Below, in pieces: positions 7,321-14,400 of a stretch of DNA of 14,970 nt. Every line of letters begins with the position of its first letter. Position 1 is the first letter of the stretch. The translations under genes and the position numbers were made by a program. Origin of the DNA: Enteropsectra breve (taxonomy: Eukaryota; Microsporidia); NCBI GenBank assembly GCA_024243835.1, contig JALPMN010000526.1, positions 1 through 14,970 on the forward strand. Direction: 5' to 3'. The notes under the pieces are model-generated. The model was not told where the DNA came from. It saw only the letters and a program-made list of their open reading frames with translations, and ran no database searches.

Positions 7321-8541
7321 TTATTTGCTGCTCTTCTTCTTGCTCTTAAAATACGTCTCACGCTCACGCATCTCCCGTGCATCCAGCCGCAGCCAGAGAT
7401 CAGCAATGCTCCTGTTGATGTCCACCTTCTGTGCGATGGCTGCTGTTACAATGCGGTAGGAATAAACAAACACCTCCCGCAACATGTTCAGAGAGCTGCA
7501 CCCGGCAGCCACATTGTTCCCCGGAACAATCGGGTCCTCGATGTACAGCGGTGCCTCCTTCTGCGAGCGGAAGCTCTTGCTGGCCACACAGATGGCACTG
7601 CGCTCAAAGGGGAAGTCAATCCCGTAGTACTGGAAGAAGTCGATGAGGAGCACCCCGAGGTTCTCCGCAACATCGATGTTCCCGTTCTGAATCAGCGGAT
7701 GCAGCTGCACGAACGAGAGAATCAGGAGAAACTGCCCGTACGAGCAGATGCCTCCTGAGAGCGTGTCTGCCAGGCCCCTGCGCTTCAGAAAGTATTTCAA
7801 GATAATCACGAAGTACTCCATGTACGGGCGGTCCTTCAGGATCTTCGTGATGTACGCGGCTGTCTCAATCCCATCCACTTTGTTTATGCTGATGTCTATG
7901 TTTATTTTGTGCTTCTTGTCCTTGAGCTTCAGGATGGGGGTCTTTGCCTTCTTGATGTGGAGGATCTGCCCGGTGGAGATGTCTGCCTCCATGATGATGT
8001 CGTGTATCCGTGAGAGATAAGCGTTGGCCACGCCCTTTGAGTCCTGGTACTCCTCTCTCTTACCTACTTTATTATCTATATTATAATCTATATTATTTAT
8101 ATTATCCATATGATTATTATTACTATTAGTATTATCTATATGATTATTAGTATTATCATTACTATTATTAATATCTATATTATTAGTATTATTATCTATA
8201 CCATAGTTTGTATTATTTCTTCTTGTACTAATGCTCGTGTGCGACTTGATGAGCACTGTGATGTCAATGTCAGACGAATAAACCTGCATCGCTGTACGGA
8301 AGCTGCCAAAGCTCTCCACACGGCAGTCAAGACGCTCCTCAATGGCGCGCTTGATGCGCCGGAAGATCTTCTCACGCGCCTCACGCTCCTGGTCGGTCAG
8401 ACGGATCTTCGCATAGATGTTCTTGATCTCAGCATTCAGCTTGAGAACGGGATCTGCAATCTTTACGCTCGTGTTTGTCAGGAGCGTTGAGAGGGGAACA
8501 GACTTGTATTTGGACTTGCTTTTGTCCGTGTATTTGTCCAT
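7321..8541 (-). CDS. TRF4/5-type non-canonical poly(A) polymerase
   Basis: This 406-residue protein belongs to the DNA polymerase beta-like nucleotidyltransferases of the TRF4/PAPD5/Cid14 group. In yeast, Trf4 is the catalytic subunit of TRAMP, which adds short poly(A) tails to aberrant nuclear RNAs for exosome decay. Visible motifs: the FGSF helical turn (78-81); the catalytic pair DID at Asp91 and Asp93; the third carboxylate in INIDIS (Asp216); NKVDGIETA (220-228); a central-domain block with ILKYFLKRRGL (247-257) and SGGICSYGQFLLILSF (262-277); and ENLGVLLIDFFQYYGIDF (293-310), the PAP-associated signature. All three catalytic aspartates are present, so activity is expected. An Asn-rich insert (about 109-157) separates the DxD strand from the rest of the palm domain. 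The N-terminal region is short compared with yeast Trf4. A TRAMP role is inferred from the family. Confidence 0.92.
   Translation of the reverse strand: MDKYTDKSKSKYKSVPLSTLLTNTSVKIADPVLKLNAEIKNIYAKIRLTDQEREAREKIFRRIKRAIEERLDCRVESFGSFRTAMQVYSSDIDITVLIKSHTSISTRRNNTNYGIDNNTNNIDINNSNDNTNNHIDNTNSNNNHMDNINNIDYNIDNKVGKREEYQDSKGVANAYLSRIHDIIMEADISTGQILHIKKAKTPILKLKDKKHKINIDISINKVDGIETAAYITKILKDRPYMEYFVIILKYFLKRRGLADTLSGGICSYGQFLLILSFVQLHPLIQNGNIDVAENLGVLLIDFFQYYGIDFPFERSAICVASKSFRSQKEAPLYIEDPIVPGNNVAAGCSSLNMLREVFVYSYRIVTAAIAQKVDINRSIADLWLRLDAREMRERETYFKSKKKSSK
8071..8217 (-). repeat. AT-rich repeat encoding the Asn-rich insert in TRF4
   Basis: This degenerate trinucleotide tract (variants of ATTATTATC and CATATGATT on the plus strand) encodes about 49 residues rich in Asn, Asp and Ile. 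At 8101-8160 only 9 of 60 bases are G or C, against 37 of 60 in the gene body at 7501-7560. The frame is kept, and homology resumes on both sides. It reads as an expanded microsatellite tolerated in a surface loop. Confidence 0.8.
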
Positions 8542-8802
8542 CTGGCGAATAAAATTTTTGTGAATAAAAAATGGATTTAGAAAAGATAGTTGCTTTGTTA
8601 TAGATAAATATTGAGTGAATTATATGATATTTCTTTAATATATCTTTATAAAAATTACTAAAATTAATAAGAATTGTGTTTATATAATCATGCAAATTGA
8701 AAACTATCGATTTTTATTTAAAAATAAACTATACCAGTCTTAAAGCTGCGTATTTATGGGCCAGAAAGAGTTATTTTCTTAAAAATAGTTTTATTTCAGT
8801 GC

Positions 8803-8862
8803 GTTTGTATTGGTGTATCTTAGAATAATACAAATCCAAGTTGCTCATCGAGCAGTAGCAAC
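8803..8862 (-). other. Two adjacent inverted repeats in the TRF4 upstream spacer
   Basis: TTTGTATT (8804-8811) pairs with AATACAAA (8827-8834), extended by a G-T pair, around a 15-base loop. GTTGCT (8840-8845) then pairs with AGCAAC (8857-8862), with an alternative inner stem GCTC-ATC-GAGC. The pair lies in the 606-base spacer between the TRF4 start and the 3' end of the next minus-strand gene. It could be a terminator-like or regulatory structure, or chance. I see no gene in 8542-9147. Confidence 0.3.
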
Positions 8863-9147
8863 AATCAATATATTTAGTTACTCATAGCATACTGTAATTA
8901 AGGTAATCACGTTTCTATGAATAACAAAAAATTTTAATAATCATTTGATTGGTAGGAGTTTAGTATTGCTTGTATGTGATATGGCAACATATAAAAATAA
9001 AGAGCTGACGTAGAGCAAATTTAGAAATAGTGTACCTGGGTGAAATCCTAAAACCTTATTATTGTTACTAGCTAAATTATTTAATGAGATGGGCAACAAA
9101 ACTATACATTAGTTAACATTTATGAAGCATGATTAAAGTAAGTCTTT

Positions 9148-10248
9148 TTATTTTTGCTCAACTGCCGGCTCGGCCAGGATAGCATTATATCTGGGCATAA
9201 AATCCGCAAAGAAATAATATTCATCTTCTTCTGGGCCTGCTTTTATAGAGGCAGTTTCACATACTTTAAGCTTGTTGGCCTCAATAACAGTTTTCAGCTC
9301 TTTGCTGTTCTGGTAATTTTTGTGGAGATAAATTCCATGAATTATGGGGCCTTCATGCCTGATTTTAATCAAAGACAGAGACTCTTCCATCAAGGGCACC
9401 AGCTGAATCAGCTTGTACATGCCATTTTTCTCTGCTAGGAACTGCCTGTAGAGTGTCAGAAGATCTGCATTCCCCAGGATGATAATAAAATTAATACAGA
9501 AGAGCAGCTGAGAGTTTATTTTGCGGTGAAGCTTCTTGCCGTCAATGGAAATGCAAATATGCGAGAAATAGTCGGTGTTGAATGTAAAAACATAGGCAAA
9601 TTTTACAATCTCCTTGGCCAGCGCCTCGGTAAAGCCGTTCTGAAGACCCGCAAAGTAAAGCGTGCTGCGCATTTTCAGCATGAAGCTCAGACAGGATACC
9701 TGCAGGTAGCCCTTCGTAAACTTTATAAATGGAGTGTCAATCTTCTCGTTTCTCAGGAATGTGCGTATTTTGTTGTCTTTGACATTGGATTTGTTTAAAA
9801 ACCATTTTCTGATATCATTATTAAAATCATCCATCGTTTTATCATTGTTAATCTCTTCAATATCATCATTATTAAAATCATCTTTATTTTTGTCATTGTT
9901 AAACTCTTCAATATTTTTATCATTGTTAAACTCATTAGTCGTGATATCCTTAGCGGATGCAGCCTCTTCTGCAGCTTTGTAGTATTCCAGTGCTGCAAGC
10001 CGTGTTGAAATCTGTCTGCGTAGCGTGGATTTGCCCGTTGCTACCGAATGCTTTTGCAGGTATGCTTGAAATATCTTTATTGTAGTAAGGTCTCGGATGT
10101 CTATTTCTCTTTGATCATCTGTATCACCCATCTGTACTTTTATCATAAAGTGCTTGGCAAATGGCCTTTCAACGTCACAGCTTGTTACTGATGCGCTTGC
10201 TTCTAAAATACTGAATAACAGTGCTATCTGTTGAATGAGACTGAGCAT
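9148..10248 (-). CDS. Secreted orphan protein with FNND repeats
   Basis: The product is 366 residues and I recognise no family. An N-terminal signal peptide (about 1-20: hydrophobic IQQIALLFSIL, then EASAS with small residues) implies secretion; there is no later convincing membrane anchor, although 248-260 is hydrophobic. A globular-looking, charged region (24-100) is followed by a tandem repeat (106-145) of 8-9-residue units of the type FNNDKNxxD. The rest (147-366) looks folded, with Cys186, Cys232, Cys251 and Cys330 in the mature chain. The C-terminus is acidic and lacks a KDEL-like retention signal. It is divergent from the secreted Cys-rich gene at 10742 across a 493-base spacer holding a duplicated 44-mer. 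An exported parasite protein is a reasonable guess from the signal peptide and lack of homologues, no more. Confidence 0.8.
   Translation of the reverse strand: MLSLIQQIALLFSILEASASVTSCDVERPFAKHFMIKVQMGDTDDQREIDIRDLTTIKIFQAYLQKHSVATGKSTLRRQISTRLAALEYYKAAEEAASAKDITTNEFNNDKNIEEFNNDKNKDDFNNDDIEEINNDKTMDDFNNDIRKWFLNKSNVKDNKIRTFLRNEKIDTPFIKFTKGYLQVSCLSFMLKMRSTLYFAGLQNGFTEALAKEIVKFAYVFTFNTDYFSHICISIDGKKLHRKINSQLLFCINFIIILGNADLLTLYRQFLAEKNGMYKLIQLVPLMEESLSLIKIRHEGPIIHGIYLHKNYQNSKELKTVIEANKLKVCETASIKAGPEEDEYYFFADFMPRYNAILAEPAVEQK
9814..9933 (-). repeat. Coding repeat (FNND units) in the secreted orphan
   Basis: About five units of 24-27 bases encode (E/D)FNNDK-type motifs, with one INND variant. Unit lengths are multiples of three. 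The DNA is AT-rich, like the other intragenic repeats in this window. Confidence 0.8.
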
Positions 10249-10343
10249 TTAAGGCATCTCAAACCTCAATTTAAAAAATTGAAAATTTTGATTGCTGATC
10301 GATTCCTTAGGATCAAAGTTTTCTAAGCACATTACTGATAGAG

Positions 10344-10367
10344 AATTTGTTAATTTGTTAATTTGTT
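10344..10367 (+). repeat. AATTTGTT, three tandem copies
   Basis: Three perfect 8-base copies are flanked on both sides by AGAG-like bases, in the spacer between the divergent secreted-protein genes. Confidence 0.75.
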
Positions 10368-10386
10368 AATAGAGAGCCTAAAAACC

Positions 10387-10583
10387 AATTAAGTACTCTC
10401 GTATTTATAAAATGCAATCTAAAGAACCCTTCTGTGGATAACTATTATTTACAGCATAGGAATATTAACACTATTAACGATAAAACACATTTTAATAAGA
10501 TTTGCTAATTCAAATATACAGCTATAGCATCAATCATCTAATTAACTACTCTCGTATTTGTAAAATACAATCTAAAGAACCCT
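10387..10583 (+). repeat. Duplicated 44-bp element in a divergent promoter region
   Basis: A 44-base element occurs as direct repeats at 10387-10430 and 10540-10583, with only three mismatches. Each contains ACTCTCGTATTT and CAATCTAAAGAACCCT. One copy ends the spacer side facing the minus-strand gene (about 138 bases from its ATG); the other lies about 158 bases before the plus-strand ATG at 10742. The high identity in otherwise unconserved AT-rich spacer suggests a recent duplication or a maintained regulatory element. Confidence 0.85.
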
Positions 10584-10741
10584 GATGGATCCGGATATAG
10601 AGAATCATTTAAAAAATATAATTTATGTGTATATGTACTCTTTAAAAGCTTATTTAACTTATTGCTTTGTAATATTCCTTTTGAAAAAGCTCATTTGGCA
10701 TCGCAATATTTTAATTAAAAAAAAGATGCAAAATTTACTCC

Positions 10742-11911
10742 ATGTTCGATTTTTACCTGCTAATGCAGTGGCTCTGGCCAGCAGAACAAGCAGTAGAAGC
10801 CATTGATCAGCAGAGAACTGATGATGACAGGCTATTCGAGGAAATCAGGCTTAACGGGGAGGAAATTCGCAAGGCGCGAGAAAAATGGCTCACAAAAGTG
10901 AACTTGCCCTGCCCGATGCCAAAGATAAAGCAGCTGTATAACCCAACTGAGTACAAGGAGCTTCTAGAACAAAAGAATAATGCAGTTCCTGAAAACACTG
11001 TTGAAACCGGCCATAGCGATGAATCGGCTGAAAGCTGTATAGTTTGCTATCAATCCTTTCTCAGAGAAAAGACTTTTGAGAATTCATTTCAGAAAGGGGT
11101 ATATGAAACACACAATCTGCTCCCAGTGTATGTGCTGTGCCCAAATCCACGCTGTAACGATGGGCGTGTATGCCCTAAATGCCTAAAAATCTTAATTCGT
11201 CGTGATATTATGCTCAGTCCCTTCAAAGCTACCGTTGAATATTTTGACAATCAGAACACTAAAATTCCATATCAAAGGATGTTTGAATGCCTGGTGTGCC
11301 GAAACTATTTGAATATTGAGCTTGCCGATCTGGAAGCAATTCCCGAGAGCTGTAAGTTGAATGAACCTGAAAAAGGACAATATATTGAGGATTTAGTCTA
11401 TAATCAGGACAAGACATATTGGTTCTTAGAAATAGTGGGTTCTTTACATACTGAAGCGTTTGCCAGACTTGATACTGCAATGAAACCATTAATTATACCT
11501 AACCCCCTGAATGATGCCTCTCAGAACTTTCTTTCTTATGATCTTGCTATTCAATACATTTTTTATGCAGCTTGTACTCAACAAAACATTCCATTTGATG
11601 AGCGAATCATTCTTATGAAAGGGTTTCTCAGAACCTGCACTGAAAAAATAAGCTTTCCATTTATAACTAAGTTAATTAATTTTATTGAGAAGCTTAAATT
11701 ATCACCTAATCAGCTAGAAAGCTTTTTTAAAGAAATATGCGCTGAAATTCCTATTGAGAATGCAGATAATTTTTCCTTGCTTTATTACTCTCTGATCAAA
11801 GGCTACTTCAGAACGACAAAAGATGCAAATTTAAACCGCCTGTTCATTAAGAAATGGATGATCTCTATATTCTTTTATACTCACAGGATTTCAGCATACG
11901 GGGCAAATTAG
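10742..11911 (+). CDS. Secreted Cys-rich RING-like protein, N-terminal part before a frameshift
   Basis: This frame encodes 389 residues and ends at TAG 11909-11911. The N-terminus (FYLLMQWLW, then AEQAVEA) looks like a signal peptide. A conserved PMPKIKQLYN block (58-67) follows. Next is a RING-like cysteine array: C99-x2-C102, C133-PNPR-C138, C144-PK-C147 and C183-LV-C186, giving four CxxC-type pairs that could bind zinc. The rest is helical with no recognised motif. The gene at 14401 is a paralogue with the cysteines at the same positions. Immediately downstream the +1 frame continues as a long open frame without an early ATG, so this is probably the first part of one protein of about 956 residues. 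The bases before the ATG are ACTCC. The function is unknown; ubiquitin-ligase activity should not be assumed, since no histidine sits at the usual RING position. Confidence 0.75.
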   Translation: MFDFYLLMQWLWPAEQAVEAIDQQRTDDDRLFEEIRLNGEEIRKAREKWLTKVNLPCPMPKIKQLYNPTEYKELLEQKNNAVPENTVETGHSDESAESCIVCYQSFLREKTFENSFQKGVYETHNLLPVYVLCPNPRCNDGRVCPKCLKILIRRDIMLSPFKATVEYFDNQNTKIPYQRMFECLVCRNYLNIELADLEAIPESCKLNEPEKGQYIEDLVYNQDKTYWFLEIVGSLHTEAFARLDTAMKPLIIPNPLNDASQNFLSYDLAIQYIFYAACTQQNIPFDERIILMKGFLRTCTEKISFPFITKLINFIEKLKLSPNQLESFFKEICAEIPIENADNFSLLYYSLIKGYFRTTKDANLNRLFIKKWMISIFFYTHRISAYGAN

Positions 11912-13613
11912 CGGTGAGGAGGAAACGTATTATCCTTTATCAAATGATCTTTACAGCGCATTCTATGATGCACTTCATAATCCAAGGCTAATAAACAATA
12001 TCATCAACTATAATGCATTGGAATTTACGTTTAAAGGGCTTAGCTTCTATCCGCGGGACTGTGCCAGTTCGTATGAAACTCTAATTACCAAATTGGTCCA
12101 GAATTATTACAAAAAGCTTAAGGAAGAGAAAAACTCTGAGATGTACGGTAAAGTCTTTGTAAACAGGCACAATGCCGATGCTAGGCGCTTTTCTTTTCCT
12201 ATCTATAAATTCTCTCCCACTGTACCTCCAGAGGAAACAAGCTCTACCGATTTTAATGAATCAAATGGAGAAGAAAAACAAGTTATTCTGCCAGCATTCA
12301 TTTACGATGCGATTCTAAAGATGCTTTATACCATGGCACCTGCGCATTTCGATGATGTTACAAATAAAATCTCTGAAATTTCAGTTTTGCACAGTACCCT
12401 TAATATTTGCGACAAAAACTATGCTGATTATCTACGCGAGACCTTCAAAATAAAATCAAGCGCCATAGATGTTGTCAATACAAGCATAACTGAATGCCTT
12501 GTGAATGGAGACTATCCAAGTGCTATTCTTCTTTTCAAGAATCTGCCCAATTCTTCAGCCACACAAGCTGCAATTGAGCTGTTTAGGAGCAAGAATAAAC
12601 TGACAAAGCTTATTGAGGGAATCCAGAAATTTGAATTTGTAAGCTGGGAAAATGAGACGCCTATCTACAATATGGTGAAAGAGCACGATCCTACGTCTAT
12701 AAATAAACTGCTTGAGCGAATGAGCATGCAGCCGTCGTGCTTTTTTGCTGTGCCGAGTGAAGAGGTTGATCAAATTATTGAAGCGTATTATAATCACGAT
12801 GGAAATTATTATCATATTGGATCACTTGCATTTGTTTGCAGAAATACGGAGCTTCTTAATAGTTTTAAAGATGGCGTCAATAATATTTTAATGAAGTGGG
12901 ATTTCTTTGAATTAGGCTTTAAACAGTTTTTCGAAGGCATTAATTCCCCTGAAGGAATAAGCTCAATACCAGACTTGCCGTTTTTCAGGATGTACTATGC
13001 AGAATTGTTTGCATGGCTGGACAGTAGCATTGCAGGCGGAGATGTTGCACTAAAAATCAGTAGGATGCTGATGGTGGCCAGGCTTGCTTTGAGAGGCTTG
13101 AAAGGAAAAATGGAAGATGATACTCCTGAAAGCAATCCTAATTGTTTAGGAGAGAAATGTAGTGAATCAATCAGTGCCCTTGAAAAGAATATTCTAAAGG
13201 CGGTCGCGGGCACTACAGTCGGCTATCAGGCCCTGTGTGCATTCCAGTTTTATATGAGCGCGACTTACAAAAAATATTTGGAAGAGGATGTTTTGCCAAC
13301 AAATGTAGCTATTGAGGGCGCCGACAGTGTTGACTTGCTGCAGGCAAGGGAGTTCCGTGTTCTCTACAGAAAGCTGCTGAAGAAGATTGAAGTCCTAAAT
13401 ACTGAGCAGGGATTAGCTGGCTGCTCTGAAAAAGAGATGAATAAGTTTTTAGAAGTGCTTTTCGTGCTGGGTACAATCGATGCCTGTGGGGCGCTTTCTG
13501 CCATCAAGAGAAAGAGCGAGATAAAGGGAGTAGCAACAGGTATCAAGTACTATACCGACAATATTCCTGTTATGCCATCGGGCGCCTATAAGATGATTCT
13601 GCAGGCTTTATAG
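11862..13613 (+). CDS. C-terminal part of the frameshifted secreted protein
   Basis: The frame one base ahead of the previous one is open from 11862, just after a TGA at 11859-11861, to the TAG at 13611-13613: about 583 codons. It has no ATG until 12141, so some 90 protein-like codons precede any usable start. That makes an independent gene unlikely; a TTG at 12018 is not a credible eukaryotic start. The two frames overlap at 11862-11908, where a +1 shift would join them. No GT lies between 11852 and 11911 to serve as an intron donor. The product is mostly helical, with scattered cysteines and no motif that I recognise. Possible causes are an assembly error (GGGG at 11900-11903 or TTTT at 11873-11876), a real mutation making a pseudogene, or programmed +1 frameshifting. 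The long intact frame after the break argues against an old pseudogene. Confidence 0.7.
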   Translation, partial: SLYSFILTGFQHTGQISGEEETYYPLSNDLYSAFYDALHNPRLINNIINYNALEFTFKGLSFYPRDCASSYETLITKLVQNYYKKLKEEKNSEMYGKVFVNRHNADARRFSFPIYKFSPTVPPEETSSTDFNESNGEEKQVILPAFIYDAILKMLYTMAPAHFDDVTNKISEISVLHSTLNICDKNYADYLRETFKIKSSAIDVVNTSITECLVNGDYPSAILLFKNLPNSSATQAAIELFRSKNKLTKLIEGIQKFEFVSWENETPIYNMVKEHDPTSINKLLERMSMQPSCFFAVPSEEVDQIIEAYYNHDGNYYHIGSLAFVCRNTELLNSFKDGVNNILMKWDFFELGFKQFFEGINSPEGISSIPDLPFFRMYYAELFAWLDSSIAGGDVALKISRMLMVARLALRGLKGKMEDDTPESNPNCLGEKCSESISALEKNILKAVAGTTVGYQALCAFQFYMSATYKKYLEEDVLPTNVAIEGADSVDLLQAREFRVLYRKLLKKIEVLNTEQGLAGCSEKEMNKFLEVLFVLGTIDACGALSAIKRKSEIKGVATGIKYYTDNIPVMPSGAYKMILQAL

Positions 13614-13950
13614 AAAGGTGATCTAATAAAAGCCAGATTTTCACGTTATTGAATCTTTTACACCAAAAACTATCAATAAATTCGGTTTTATTAAATATAC
13701 AACAACTTGTTCGTCTTTATGATTTTGGAAAAAGAATTTTTTTAGTTTTATTTTTAGGACAATAAACCAGGTATAGAATTTTAGAAGAAAATAATGTAAT
13801 TTCATTTTACTTACCTATTTTGCAAAGTCATATTAATTGTAGAATTTTACTTTAAGTTTTACAATTTAGTGGCATAACTACTAAGCCATGAGTTCTTTTG
13901 CTTTTAAAGTTTTCAATAATAAAATTCTTGAAATAAGATAAGCGGGACGT

Positions 13951-14002
13951 CTGGCAAGGAGATGCCAAAGCATAGTGGGAGAGAGTTTTGGTAAACTCTT
14001 TT
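13951..14002 (+). other. GC-rich island with two hairpins and a T4 run (candidate small RNA)
   Basis: Within a 787-base AT-rich spacer, about 60 bases are clearly richer in G and C. TGGCA (13952-13956) pairs with TGCCA (13963-13967) around AGGAGA. AGAGTTT (13982-13988) pairs with AAACTCT (13993-13999) around a TGGT loop, extended by G-T pairs and running into TTTT (13999-14002). A hairpin running into a T stretch would suit a short Pol III transcript. I match it to no known RNA; it is not a tRNA, and I see no 5S or U6 motif. The rest of the spacer (13614-14400) shows no gene. Confidence 0.25.
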
Positions 14003-14360
14003 AATGATCAAAACTAACATTAAAGCAAATCATTCAATATTGATATTTGTTTTAGTATTATAAGGATTTTTTTCGTATTTTGGTGTTCTAAATGAATCTG
14101 TTTCGAGTTGTAAGTCACAATTCACAACAGACTGTAAATTGAAAAATCATACTATATAATATTGAGCATTATCATTTTTTATAAAGCTTAAAAACGCTTG
14201 TAAATATTCTTTATATCCAATAAATATAGCAGACTTTGTGTGAATCCTAGGTTACCAGTAATTAAAGCAGAAAATTCTTGAGCGCTGGAAGAGTCCCATT
14301 TTATTTTTTTTCTTGATTTTATTGGATAACTTGTTTTAATGGAGAAGGATGCGATCATGA

Positions 14361-14390
14361 TTCGTCCAAATCACATAAAATAAGGACGAA
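14361..14390 (+). promoter_or_regulatory. Inverted repeat just upstream of the paralogue start
   Basis: TTCGTCC (14361-14367) and GGACGAA (14384-14390) form a perfect 7-bp inverted repeat with a 16-base AT-rich loop, ending ten bases before the ATG at 14401. Its position suits an operator or a leader hairpin. No equivalent is seen upstream of the gene at 10742. Confidence 0.35.
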
Positions 14391-14400
14391 AAATTTTTCC

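Noticed and set aside
10585..10806. 73-codon plus-strand frame starting upstream of the Cys-rich gene
   Set aside because: It is AT-rich, overlaps the better-supported start at 10742 in another frame, and has no counterpart upstream of the paralogue.
11842..11886. Short intron joining the two halves of the Cys-rich protein
   Set aside because: CTCACAG at 11880-11886 resembles an acceptor, but no GTAAG-like donor precedes it (only GTTCAT), and microsporidian introns usually lie near gene 5' ends.
12018..13613. Separate gene starting at TTG 12018
   Set aside because: TTG is not a usual eukaryotic start, and the same frame is open and protein-like for about 50 codons further upstream. A frameshifted continuation of the preceding frame explains it better.
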